DNA from: CAZHDB01 sp964531225
GTDB lineage: Archaea > Thermoproteota > Thermoprotei_A > Sulfolobales > Desulfurococcaceae
Direction: 5' to 3'
Length of the DNA stretch: 64,000 nucleotides
Assembly (NCBI GenBank): GCA_964531225.1
Contig: CAZHDB010000002.1
Coordinates: 1-64,000, forward strand
Of the stretch, positions 52,332-61,465 are shown piece by piece; the first letter of the stretch is position 1, and the number at the start of each line of letters is the position of its first letter. The position numbers were made by a program, and so were the translations under genes. The notes below the pieces were generated by a model that was not told the DNA's origin, did not search any database, and worked only from the letters and a program-made list of their open reading frames with translations.

Positions 52332-53441
52332 ATGGGGTTAAAGTATAGATTAAACAAGCTTATGGAGATCATGGATAAAAAAGGACTCGACACTATATTA
52401 ATTACAAGGCCCGATAATATACAATATTATTTAGGTATAAAGACAATAGCAGATTCTATATTAATACTTCATGTCTCTAAAAAAGAAAATCCAATAGTTT
52501 ACGTGCCTGTTCTGGAATACTATAGATTTAGAGATATTATTGGTAAGTATGTTGATGTGAAGGCTTTCTCGAAGACAATGAAGCTAGTTGATGGGGTTGT
52601 AATTGAGAAGAAAGTTGATGAGATATTGTCAGAAAAGGCTTCAAAATATAACAAAATAGGTACTGACCTAAGGGGTTCGCCCATAGCAATAACTGTTAAA
52701 GAAGCTCTAAAGGAAAAAGCCATAGACATTACAGAGGATATTATTGAGCAGAGAAGCATTAAAGAAGATGATGAAATTAAGAGCATACAAAAAGCTGTAG
52801 ACGCTACTGTTAAGGGTATTAAAACGGCTATAGATAGTTTGCATAAAGATATTACAGAAGCATCTTTGGCAGGCATATTTGAGTATCGTGTAAGAATAGA
52901 GGGCAGTGAGGAACAAGCATTTCCGCCTTTAGTGTTATTTAAGCCAGGTAATAGCTATCCACATAATTTACCATCAACCAAGAAGCTAGGTAATAAAAAT
53001 CTAGTATTAATTGATGTAGGTGTTAAGATTAATGGATATTGCAGCGATCTTACTAGGACTATTCCATGGGGCAATATTAAAAGAGAAGAGTACAAGGTAA
53101 TAGAAGCAGTTAATGAGGCTATTGAAAATGTTGTTGATAAATCGGAACCTTATATGACTGGTGGTGAAATAGATCGCATAGCTAGGGAGACACTAGCAAG
53201 ATATGGCTATGATAAATACTTTATACATGGACTTGGTCATGGTCTAGGAATAAATGTTCATGAACCTCCCTATTTAACCATAAAGTATGAGAAGAAAATA
53301 GTTCCTGGAATGGTATTTACAATAGAACCAGGTGTATATATACCCGGAAAGTTTGGTGTCAGGATCGAAGAAGATGCATTAATGACTAAAAAGGGCATAA
53401 AAATACTGTCAAGTAAACTGCCTAGAATATTATATCCTTGA
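52332..53441 (+). CDS. Xaa-Pro aminopeptidase/dipeptidase (peptidase M24)
   Basis: A 369-residue protein. The creatinase-like N-terminal domain (1 to about 125) precedes the pita-bread catalytic domain. Its metal ligands can be seen in order: IDVGVKINGYCSDLTRT (two Asp), GHGLGINVHEPPYL (His), FTIEPGVYIP (Glu) and GVRIEEDALMT (Glu). It removes N-terminal residues next to proline and serves peptide catabolism. Normal length for prolidases (about 350-370). Confidence 0.9.
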   Translation: MGLKYRLNKLMEIMDKKGLDTILITRPDNIQYYLGIKTIADSILILHVSKKENPIVYVPVLEYYRFRDIIGKYVDVKAFSKTMKLVDGVVIEKKVDEILSEKASKYNKIGTDLRGSPIAITVKEALKEKAIDITEDIIEQRSIKEDDEIKSIQKAVDATVKGIKTAIDSLHKDITEASLAGIFEYRVRIEGSEEQAFPPLVLFKPGNSYPHNLPSTKKLGNKNLVLIDVGVKINGYCSDLTRTIPWGNIKREEYKVIEAVNEAIENVVDKSEPYMTGGEIDRIARETLARYGYDKYFIHGLGHGLGINVHEPPYLTIKYEKKIVPGMVFTIEPGVYIPGKFGVRIEEDALMTKKGIKILSSKLPRILYP

Positions 53442-53455
53442 AAAGATCATTAATA

Positions 53456-54283
53456 TTAGACATAGCCATGTGACTTTAGATATATCAAGAATTTTTCAAT
53501 AAACTCTCTTTTACCAGCTATAAGTGAATCAATTCTATATATGTTATCAACTCTAAAATCTATACTTGACCCGTCTATACTTACGACAGTATACCCTGCC
53601 TTAGTAACAAATCCTCCTGCTGCCGCTATATCTACATTACGTAGTTTACCCGTATCATTATAAAACATAGATACTCTTCCTAAACCTACATAGGTTAGTT
53701 CAAGAGACGCGGAACCTAGAATTCTTAGTCTAAAGCCCGGTTTATCATGCATAAAATTATCTAGTATTTTAAAGAATTTTGGATTATTGGTATATGCTAC
53801 TATTGAACCCATGTTTTCTCTCGATCCTTGATAAGGCGTATTATCGATCCATATTTTATTGTTCGAGAAACTATAGATTTCTCCTAGAAATATATTAGCT
53901 ATAGCTCCAGCAATTAATTTACTAAAGTAAGGCGTATTAATCGGAGCTATAGCCATTGATACTGCTGCAAACGGTATAAGGGATACAAAATTCATACTAC
54001 CATCCAATGGATCCATTATGATTATATACTTCGGGTTATTTGTAATCTTAATAGTACCTGATTCTTCAGTAACTATTTTTACGGGGATCCTCTCATGCCT
54101 TACTAGATCTATAGCTATGTCCTCAGCTATACGATCAGCTTTTCTAGTCTGATCCCCGCTTGCACCAACACCCAGTACTTCATTCAATCCTTCTACTCCA
54201 GCTATATCTCTCATATATCCTGCGACTTCACCGACTATCTCTACTAATAATTTACGTAGCGTATTTGCGTCATATTCCTCCAA
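53456..54283 (-). CDS. Inositol monophosphatase/fructose-1,6-bisphosphatase family protein
   Basis: A 275-residue phosphatase of the IMPase/FBPase/CysQ superfamily: GASGDQTRKADRIAED, VTEESGTIK (metal Glu), IMDPLDGSMNFVSLIP (DPLDGxxNF) and a late RNVDIAAAGGFVTKAG (metal Asp) are visible. Archaeal members often hydrolyse both inositol-1-phosphate and fructose-1,6-bisphosphate. The 14-base overlap with the upstream B3/4-like gene suggests co-transcription. Substrate is inferred only. Confidence 0.85.
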   Translation of the reverse strand: MEEYDANTLRKLLVEIVGEVAGYMRDIAGVEGLNEVLGVGASGDQTRKADRIAEDIAIDLVRHERIPVKIVTEESGTIKITNNPKYIIIMDPLDGSMNFVSLIPFAAVSMAIAPINTPYFSKLIAGAIANIFLGEIYSFSNNKIWIDNTPYQGSRENMGSIVAYTNNPKFFKILDNFMHDKPGFRLRILGSASLELTYVGLGRVSMFYNDTGKLRNVDIAAAGGFVTKAGYTVVSIDGSSIDFRVDNIYRIDSLIAGKREFIEKFLIYLKSHGYV

Positions 54284-55007
54284 ACCAGATCACCTTTCCC
54301 ATACGAACTATCTTATTCTCTCCTGCAGTATATCTTGTTATGTAGTCAATAAGACTATCTAGAGCTTTAGAAACGGTTGTTAAAGGAACTCCCTCTACAC
54401 CCATTACAGTTATTAAGACACTATTGGTACTCAGATCTATTGAAGACAATCTACTATCTCTTGACGGAAATATATGAATCACTTTCTCCTTATCAGCTAA
54501 TAAGGGTCTTCCAGGAGGGATCTCTTTAACTAGATCGGAACCTATCGGATGAAATAAATCACCCGAGACACTTGATCTTATTGACAACGGAGGATCCAAT
54601 TTATTAAGATCATATAATCCAACTGGCACTAAGTATTTAAGACTAATGAGATTACCTATATCAACAATCGTATTAATGCGTGGAAACTCATGTGTCCTTA
54701 AAACTCTTCTAAGTAAAGCTTCATGACTGGGCCTAGTTTTAGTCGGATCTATTTTTAGTCTCCATAGATAATCCCTGTATACTCTGATCATATAATGGTT
54801 TTTAATGTCATGAACATCGTACATTTCACTATAATCCTTTATAATTCTAAGTGCCTCTTCATATATTGTAGGACTTACCCTTGAATTAATCACATTACCC
54901 ACTATAGCGTACTTAATATATGCTTTAACTGGATAGCTCCTTGTCGATTCATCAACTAATATAATTATTCTTTTTAGCCTCATTTTTATTATCACCCATA
55001 CTATCAT
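54270..55007 (-). CDS. B3/B4-domain protein (phenylalanyl-tRNA synthetase beta-like tRNA-binding domain)
   Basis: The protein is up to 245 residues, of which MRLKRIIILVDES probably begins the true start. SHEALLRRVLRTHEFPRINTI and LKYLVPVGLYDLNKLDPPL are typical of the COG3382 B3/4 family, which shares a fold with the editing region of PheRS beta and may act on mischarged tRNA or as an amino acid binder. Archaea often have such stand-alone proteins. Overlaps the phosphatase gene by 14 bases. Confidence 0.72.
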   Translation of the reverse strand: MIVWVIIKMRLKRIIILVDESTRSYPVKAYIKYAIVGNVINSRVSPTIYEEALRIIKDYSEMYDVHDIKNHYMIRVYRDYLWRLKIDPTKTRPSHEALLRRVLRTHEFPRINTIVDIGNLISLKYLVPVGLYDLNKLDPPLSIRSSVSGDLFHPIGSDLVKEIPPGRPLLADKEKVIHIFPSRDSRLSSIDLSTNSVLITVMGVEGVPLTTVSKALDSLIDYITRYTAGENKIVRMGKVIWFGGI

Positions 55008-55120
55008 ATTATCTAGATGTATCTAAGCAAGTTATGGTTAAATAAGATGTTTAATTCAAGTTATTCAAGAGACAATATTTAGTATTTTCAACAATATCGA
55101 TACTATCAATATCCCAAAGT

Positions 55121-55441
55121 ATGGCAGTAACAACAATCAGAAAGCATACTGAAGTTATCAATAACTATCTCAATAAACAATATATGCAAGGTCAAAGCCT
55201 TAAAGATTGTGAAATGATTAAGATTGTCTTGATAGGAATAGTCCTCGGGGTAGCTAGGGAGCCTAAGGAAATTATTGAAGATACAACGCATATTGGAAGT
55301 GAAAGTCTTTATTCTAGAACATTGAATATTAGAAATAGGATAGAAAAAAGAATGTATAGTACCCGAGGCCATAAAAATAATTGGCCTCGCGGTATCCGTA
55401 TTATAAATAGTAGAATGAATGAGGCAGGTGGAAAGGAATGA
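55121..55441 (+). CDS. Hypothetical protein at the head of the FHA-kinase operon
   Basis: A 106-residue protein, mainly helical: TTIRKHTEVINNYLNKQYMQ, then a hydrophobic turn MIKIVLIGIVLGVAREPKE, ending with a basic tail. I do not recognise it. Its last four bases overlap the start of the FHA gene (ATGA), so it is translationally coupled with the signalling genes and may be part of the same system. Confidence 0.6.
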   Translation: MAVTTIRKHTEVINNYLNKQYMQGQSLKDCEMIKIVLIGIVLGVAREPKEIIEDTTHIGSESLYSRTLNIRNRIEKRMYSTRGHKNNWPRGIRIINSRMNEAGGKE

Positions 55442-55761
55442 GTGAAGAGGGCCCAACGTTAAATTTAACAGTAGTTAGAAGTAATTTCTTTATTCCACAA
55501 CAGTCATGGGTTCTTAAACCTGGTGAATACATTCTTGGTAGGTTTCCAACTAACGATATAGTTATACCTGATCCCTATGTTTCACGTAGACATGCAAGAA
55601 TTTTTTATAGTGATGGGAAGTGGTTTATAGAGGATCTAGGCAGCACTAATGGAACAATTGTAGATAATGAAGATATCCGTGGTAAAGGAACACAGGAATT
55701 AAAAGATGGGTCAGAGATTCTAGTTGGTCTAACGGTATTAAAGGCATCTTTAACAACATAA
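55438..55761 (+). CDS. FHA-domain protein
   Basis: This 107-residue protein is essentially a single forkhead-associated domain: YILGRFPTNDIVIPDPYVSR, then RHARIFYSDGKWFIEDLGST and NGTIVDNEDI hold the conserved GR, SRRH and GSTNGT motifs that bind phosphothreonine. It precedes a Ser/Thr protein kinase gene by 57 nt, suggesting that the kinase substrate or autophosphorylated kinase is its ligand. Overlaps the upstream gene by four bases. Confidence 0.92.
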   Translation: MSEEGPTLNLTVVRSNFFIPQQSWVLKPGEYILGRFPTNDIVIPDPYVSRRHARIFYSDGKWFIEDLGSTNGTIVDNEDIRGKGTQELKDGSEILVGLTVLKASLTT

Positions 55762-55818
55762 TTTGTCTAGTCATATTTAATTAACGTTGCATCTTAGGAA
55801 TATGGAGGATATGTAGAT

Positions 55819-57420
55819 GTGAAGAAGTTTATAGTATATAGTGGTATCGATGAAGCGAGTAAGTCTTTTAGTGATCCTATTATATTCTCTAACATTATTC
55901 TTCGTGAGAAAAACACTATTTTGACTAGAAAGAAGTATAGAGACGCTTATGAACAACTAATTATTTATTCAATGAATGCACTACAGAAGGAAAGTATTGT
56001 TTATGCTAAGTTAACCGAGCTTAAGAATAGATGGGTTCTTCGAGTACTAATATATGGAGAGTTTTTGTTAGCTTGTATTTTAGAACATAAGAATTATAGA
56101 TCTCCAATAATTGGACAGGCAGCTACCGATTATGTACTTAGGTCATTTTTATCGGAGAATCCAATAATAAAGCTAAGGGCTAGCGAGATTCCATTTAATG
56201 TACTACCGGATCAAATAAAGATCCATATTGAGAGGTGTACTGAAGAAAAGGGAAAGAATAAACCCCCTTATTACTGGGTTAATAGAATGTTGTATAATAT
56301 TAAAATCGAGAGATTAATAACCGATAAGGGTGCATACATGTATGTTCTTGAAGGACACGACATATTTGGTAGAAAATACGCTATTAAAGTTCCTCGTGAG
56401 AGGTCTGGTGATGGGAAGCCTTTAGCTATAGGTGGTAATATAGAATCTCTTATGGATATTATGAGGGGTATTTTGAATACTCTTGAAATAGCTCTTAGTA
56501 CTAGAGAAACCATTAGAAAAGTATTAGTAAGTCATGGGTATCGTGAAGAAATTGCAGACTATATACTAGTATATAGAGAATACATCCTTAGGCCTAAAGC
56601 TATAGTTCTATTACGTGATATGTATTCTGAAGAAGAATACTCAGAAATTCCTCCTATCATTATAGAAGACTATGCAGATAAAGGTGATCTAGAGGCACGT
56701 ATTAGGCAGAAAAGGCTGGATAGCCGTGAATTAGCATTTATAGGTATACGTATGGCAGGAGCTCTTTCACTTACTCATATTAATAAATATATCCATATGG
56801 ATGTAAAACCTCAAAACATATTACTTATAAGTAGTAAAAAAGAACCATATGGTTATAAGCCCGTATTGTCAGACTATGTTGGAATGCCTCATGTTCTTGA
56901 AAACACGACTGAATTAAAGAAAGCAACGCCTGAATATGCTGATCCCTTGGCATTGCTTAAGGGAAGTGTAACGTTTTCCTATGATCTATATAGTCTTGGG
57001 AATACATTATACTATGCATTTACTGGCACAAAAGTAGGGTCTAGACTATTACTTAATATGATTATACTTAAAAGGTACTATGGATTATCGACTCCGTTAA
57101 AAGTGTTTCTAGTGGATAACCCCGATCTTGTTCCACTAGCTCATAAATTGGAGGCTTTATTTGACAAGCATACTTCACTAACGCAGAAATCATCTATACC
57201 GGAACTTATAGCTACACTTAACGATTATATTAGGGATTTCGATCAAAAATATTTTGATAAAATGAGGAAATTACCGGATAGATTATATAATATTATTCTG
57301 AGGCTTTTGGAACTAAATGAAGAAAATCGATATTCTAACGCGATTGTATTATGGATAGATATGGTTAAAGCTTTAAAAGATATTGGATATACTGATTTGA
57401 TTCCACATAATGCATTCTAG
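55819..57420 (+). CDS. Serine/threonine protein kinase
   Basis: A 533-residue protein. After an unrecognised N-terminal domain (about 170 residues) comes a eukaryotic-type kinase domain: YAIKVPRERS near 190 (catalytic Lys), IIIEDYADKGDLEARI (hinge region), YIHMDVKPQNILLI near 325 (HxDxKPxN catalytic loop) and LSDYVGMPHVL (in place of DFG, DYV). FSYDLYSLGNTLYYAFTG is the kinase F-helix region. No transmembrane segment is seen. It follows the FHA gene, forming a phospho-signalling pair. GTG start at 55819. Confidence 0.88.
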   Translation: MKKFIVYSGIDEASKSFSDPIIFSNIILREKNTILTRKKYRDAYEQLIIYSMNALQKESIVYAKLTELKNRWVLRVLIYGEFLLACILEHKNYRSPIIGQAATDYVLRSFLSENPIIKLRASEIPFNVLPDQIKIHIERCTEEKGKNKPPYYWVNRMLYNIKIERLITDKGAYMYVLEGHDIFGRKYAIKVPRERSGDGKPLAIGGNIESLMDIMRGILNTLEIALSTRETIRKVLVSHGYREEIADYILVYREYILRPKAIVLLRDMYSEEEYSEIPPIIIEDYADKGDLEARIRQKRLDSRELAFIGIRMAGALSLTHINKYIHMDVKPQNILLISSKKEPYGYKPVLSDYVGMPHVLENTTELKKATPEYADPLALLKGSVTFSYDLYSLGNTLYYAFTGTKVGSRLLLNMIILKRYYGLSTPLKVFLVDNPDLVPLAHKLEALFDKHTSLTQKSSIPELIATLNDYIRDFDQKYFDKMRKLPDRLYNIILRLLELNEENRYSNAIVLWIDMVKALKDIGYTDLIPHNAF

Positions 57421-57633
57421 CATTAACAAGTTTTCGACTATTTTCTATGATCTCTATTTAATTTACTTCGAATAAGTCTTATCAGTATTTCAGCTTATCT
57501 TAAATAATTTACTTAACATTAGGATAGACATCTATAATTGTTTCTTCATCTATACTGATAGGAGAGTATATATTATAATGTTATATTTATACATGTATAT
57601 AGATGGGAGAGACTGTAAGGGTGTGTATATAAA

Positions 57634-58671
57634 GTGGTTGAAAGAAGAAAGGTTCAAAGGACAGGATCGTCTTCATATATAGTTACTCTTCCTAAAGAGT
57701 GGATTGATAGTATTGGAGTTAGACCTGGAGATTATGTATTGATTTATGAACATGGGAATAAATTGATCATTACGCCTATATATACCGAGTCCCAGCAATT
57801 GACTAGTGAAGTAAAGATTTCATCGCCCGATGTAGGTATTGAAGAGATATTTCGTGTTGTTGTAGCACAGTATCTTGCAGGCTATAGCACTATATCCTTG
57901 ACATTTAAAGAGAATATACCAGGCCTTGCAAGAAAAATTAGTGAATTAAAGAATCTTGCTCGCGTAAAGCTTGCTGGCATAGAAGTTGTAGATGAAACCT
58001 ATAATACCCTTGTATTAAAAATTCTGCTTAATCTAGAAGAACTCCCATTAATGAGAGCAATACGTAGATTACATCTCATTGTCAATAATATGCTTAACGA
58101 TGCTATAAGAGCCTTTCGAGATGGCAATAAGGGATTAGCTGAAGCTGTTATACAACGAGATGATGAAGCCGATAGGTTTCATTTTATGATAACCCGGCAG
58201 CTAGCCCTAGCCCTCCTAGATATTAGGATAATGCATAGTCTTGGAATAACAAGTCCTGTTGAAACAATAAACTACAGGATTCTTGCTAGGAATCTTGAAA
58301 GGATAGCCGATCATGCTGTGAATATTGCTCGTAGGGCACTTCAAAGACCTGAAAAGTGTAAATATTGTAATAATATATCCGATTTGGGCGAAAAAGCTAT
58401 TGAATTATTCACTAAATCAATGGATAGTATATACAGGCTTAGTCGAAGAACGGCTGAAGAGACGATCAGAGAATCTGCTATATTAGTCAATAAATTACAG
58501 GAACTTTTATCAAATAAAATACTAAGAGATACTGAAATAACTGATTTGGAAAAAACGACTTTATCGATGGTCTATGATAGTCTTAGGAGGATTATAAGAT
58601 ACAGTAGCGGTATTGCAGAGGCAACATTAAATATTAAAGTTTCAAGAAACAACGTTGTAGAAATCAAGTGA
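57634..58671 (+). CDS. AbrB/PhoU-domain phosphate uptake regulator
   Basis: A 345-residue protein with an N-terminal SpoVT/AbrB DNA-binding domain (RKVQRTGSSSYIVTLPKEWI, about 4-24; VRPGDYVLIYEHGNKLIITP) and two PhoU-like three-helix parts (about 110-330) with RIADHAVNIARRALQ. The combination occurs in archaeal PhoU-type regulators of phosphate transport and metabolism. No pst genes are nearby, so the target is unknown. Confidence 0.88.
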   Translation: MVERRKVQRTGSSSYIVTLPKEWIDSIGVRPGDYVLIYEHGNKLIITPIYTESQQLTSEVKISSPDVGIEEIFRVVVAQYLAGYSTISLTFKENIPGLARKISELKNLARVKLAGIEVVDETYNTLVLKILLNLEELPLMRAIRRLHLIVNNMLNDAIRAFRDGNKGLAEAVIQRDDEADRFHFMITRQLALALLDIRIMHSLGITSPVETINYRILARNLERIADHAVNIARRALQRPEKCKYCNNISDLGEKAIELFTKSMDSIYRLSRRTAEETIRESAILVNKLQELLSNKILRDTEITDLEKTTLSMVYDSLRRIIRYSSGIAEATLNIKVSRNNVVEIK

Positions 58672-58781
58672 GCATTAAAGCTTAACACCATTAATATATT
58701 TATCCAGAACAAATATTCCAAATCCTCTATATACGAATCTTTAAATAAACAAATATAACGGGAAAACTGAAGAGAACTATC

Positions 58782-59009
58782 CTATTCTTTTAACAAAACA
58801 CCATAAACGATTCTCTTTTTAATTCCTTCCCAGTTTTTTCTTTTGGCAATCTTTTTCTGACTCTTTTCTATGTCATGTATGTAGGTTAATATAGCGTGCC
58901 TTATAATATCACTTCTACTCCTACCACTTTTTCTCGCTACACGGTCTATTTTTTCTATAAGTTCTTCGTCTGCTTTGAACGTTATAACTCGCATAGGCGT
59001 CTTGATCAC
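58782..59009 (-). CDS. Ribbon-helix-helix (CopG-like) DNA-binding protein
   Basis: A 75-residue protein: MRVITFKADEELIEKIDRVA forms the ribbon and first helix, RKSGRSRSDIIRHAILTYI the second helix, followed by a Lys-rich tail. This is a CopG-family repressor fold. It lies back to back with a second RHH-like gene (59180), with 170 nt between them for both promoters. Confidence 0.85.
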   Translation of the reverse strand: MIKTPMRVITFKADEELIEKIDRVARKSGRSRSDIIRHAILTYIHDIEKSQKKIAKRKNWEGIKKRIVYGVLLKE

Positions 59010-59179
59010 CTATGTAGGATTCCTCTGGTAACTCTATATTATCAAATATTTTTATAGAGGGCTCTTTTTAGATAACTCTTGTTACTCTCTGTATTACTGT
59101 ATTCTCTATTAAGGATCTGTACATATAAACGCTAGGTTTTTATAATATCTAGTATAGAGTCGTTATTAGGAGAATACAT

Positions 59180-59578
59180 ATGCCAACTCTACATTTATCT
59201 CTTCCAGAGGGCATTTATAGGGAACTTAAGAGATATTCTGAATCATTAGGTGTACAAATAACCGATCTTGTAAAGTTTATGATAAATAAAGGTCTTGATG
59301 AGTTAAGGGAAAAGTACGGCTACAATAAAGACGAGGAAATAATTAATACATTAAATGTTATCATGCATAACATAGAAAATATTGAGAGAAAACTTACATT
59401 ACTTGAGTTAAGGATTAAAGAAAATGAGATAAAGATGAGGGAATTTATGGATTCTGTTGATAATAGAATATCTGATATAGAACTGATACTTCAAGAACTT
59501 CAAGGCCCTGTTATAGAGCCTGAGTTCATAGAAGCTAAACCCAGGGGAGCAAGAAAAATCCGTACAAGACAAATTTAA
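59180..59578 (+). CDS. RHH-like protein with C-terminal coiled coil
   Basis: A 132-residue protein. The N-terminus PTLHLSLPEGIYRELKRYSE and QITDLVKFMINKGLDELRE resembles a ribbon-helix-helix DNA-binding domain. Residues about 55-110 have heptad-like spacing of hydrophobics (IENIERKLTLLELRIKENEI) and probably form a coiled coil. The tail is basic (RGARKIRTRQI). It may be a DNA-associated structural or regulatory protein. Confidence 0.68.
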   Translation: MPTLHLSLPEGIYRELKRYSESLGVQITDLVKFMINKGLDELREKYGYNKDEEIINTLNVIMHNIENIERKLTLLELRIKENEIKMREFMDSVDNRISDIELILQELQGPVIEPEFIEAKPRGARKIRTRQI

Positions 59579-59632
59579 TTACTGTATTAGAAGGAATAAT
59601 TAAATAAGGACTTATTCCTAAAATTTCAAAAT

Positions 59633-59716
59633 GTAGACCCCGGTGGCCCGTAGACGCCCCCGAGTACCGGGGGTATTGGATGAATTCGGGACGGGTCTAC
59701 TCCCGGCCATTATAAC
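59633..59716 (+). ncRNA. Candidate structured small RNA, copy 2 of a two-member family
   Basis: GTAGACCC (59633-59640) pairs with GGGTCTAC (59693-59700). Within are CCCG/CGGG pairs, then TAGACG, a CCCCC-GAGTACC-GGGGG hairpin and TGGATGAA; the tail is TCCCGGCCATTATAA. Shared single-stranded elements (AGAC, TGGATGAA, TCCCGGCCATT) and different but still complementary stems relative to 23571-23640 argue for a conserved RNA. The flanking genes of the two copies are unrelated, which favours a trans-acting RNA over a leader. Confidence 0.5.
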
Positions 59717-59781
59717 AATTTATTAACAGTAGTCTTTGAGGAGTTTATTGAACTATATGAAAAAGAGTTGAATAATCATTT

Positions 59782-60093
59782 TTAATAGATCATGGAATGT
59801 GTATGAAATGATTTCCTATTTTTCTTCGATGGAATAATGTTTCTTTTAGTTTCAGGCTCAACATCTTTAAGTTCGAAATAGATTTGGTATTCATTTTCTC
59901 CAAGATCCCTTAATTTCTTTTCTCTTACAAAAGCTTCAACGAGTTCATCCGGAATATTATCTAATCTTCCAAAGACGTGGTTATATCCTTGTTGCTTAAG
60001 CCACTTAACGAGCTCTTCTTCAAGCCCAGCCTCTATAATTAGTTTTACAAGATCTCTCTTCTCAGAAGGTGAGAGCTTCACAATCATTTTCAA
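59782..60093 (-). CDS. Hypothetical protein
   Basis: A 103-residue, highly charged protein: MKMIVKLSPSEKRDLVKLII, then GLEEELVKWLKQQGYNHVFG, ending in a basic Lys/Arg-rich tail. Helical throughout. I recognise no family. It lies about 90 nt downstream of the release factor gene on the same strand and may share its transcript. Confidence 0.55.
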   Translation of the reverse strand: MKMIVKLSPSEKRDLVKLIIEAGLEEELVKWLKQQGYNHVFGRLDNIPDELVEAFVREKKLRDLGENEYQIYFELKDVEPETKRNIIPSKKNRKSFHTHSMIY

Positions 60094-60182
60094 AACCCAT
60101 CTACACCTACTTAGAAAAACCAGGTCTACAAGATATATTGTGTTGTTAGAGGTATAAAGGTTTTTGATTAATGAATTTATTA

Positions 60183-61308
60183 TTAATAGATTCTATACCT
60201 AAGAATACCAACAATTCCTCCGAAGGTCTTTTTGATCCATGCTCCTTCAGGAATGTCTTCACTAAGATAAACTGGTTTAGCTCCATATTTCTTAGCTAAT
60301 TCAGCCCATTCATGGGCATCTGGTCTATCTTCATCGATAATTAAGATCTTAACAGCGCCCATTTCCAGCGCTTTTTTAACTTCCTCCTCACCATAGATTA
60401 TTAAGCCATCATCTTTAGCTAAGTGTAGTTTAAATTCTTCAACTGCTTTCAAAGCATCAACATACATTTGTTCTTTTAATATATCACTTGCTTTCATAAC
60501 CATTTCACGTAAACCTGATTCGCCTTGATAAGCTACATCAATTAATTTTGGAAGCACAAGTTGTTTAAGTCTATAATCAAGATAATTGCCTTCTAAAAAG
60601 TCATACTTAGAATATGCTGGACCACCTATTAATATTGCCTTCAATTTACCCTGATTTAGATATGGTTCGAACTTTTCCTTAACATGATCAGCTACACGTT
60701 TATAGAACTCATGAACCATCTGCTCTATAATACGGTCAAAACGACGTTGACTCTGGCCTCCTCGATGATGCTTGCCTGGTATATAATCTTCTAATTCCTC
60801 CAACACCTCAAGTCTACTACCTTTAAGTAATCCTATAGTTGCAGCATCACGTTCTACAATTATTAGGCCAACTAAATTACTTTCAACCACCATCTCTTCA
60901 AGAAATTCTGTATGGAACTGTTTGTCAGTTCGATAGAAAAATACTGGTACCGGATCGGGGGGTGCAAACATTATACATATAAAGTCCCCTGTATCCATGT
61001 CTTCTCCACAAAATAATGCTAAACCTGTATCTGGTACCTTTGGTATCTTGCTGAGTCTATCCATAGCAGCTGATAACGCTCTTTGAACAGCATTGCGTGT
61101 CTTCTTTAACTTAATATTATCGGTAATAGCGTATTCTTGTCTCAATAAACTAAGTACATCACTAATGGGTCTTCCAGGAGGAATATATAGGCTAAGCAAT
61201 ACTGTTGCAGGCGCTTTCCATTTTTTAAGTTCCTGGATTATTGCCTTAAGTTGCCTACGATCGACTTTTAGTTTTTGAAGAGCTTCTTCACTATAGCTAA
61301 AAACTCAT
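60183..61308 (-). CDS. prf1: Peptide chain release factor aRF1, with an apparent +1 frameshift after codon 3
   Basis: aRF1 reads all three stop codons and releases the peptide. KHHRGGQSQRRFDR near residue 175 of the fused product holds the GGQ motif; the N domain has IPPGRPISDVLSLLRQEY, and the C domain DDGLIIYGEEEVKKALEMG. The long frame opens only at TTG 61199, which would cut off the first conserved helix. Codons upstream (SYSEEALQKLKVDRRQLKA) are in the same frame back to a TGA. ATG 61308 (after AAGGTG and GAGGT) reads ATG AGT TTT TAG C; skipping one T yields MSFSYSEEAL and a 374-residue protein. See findings. Confidence 0.9.
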
Positions 61309-61465
61309 ACCTCTACACCTTTTATTAATTAATGATACTCCATTAACCGTCCTATCTATACCTTACCTAGTAAATAATATATTGGATTTATATATTTATA
61401 TGAAATTCTAAGTACAAGTATAAAGAAGAATGAATCAAGTTCAATAATCATAAGGATGAAAGTAT

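Noticed and set aside
59633..59716. Half of a split tRNA
   Set aside because: There is no D-arm or T-arm pattern; the elements match the copy at 23571-23640 instead.
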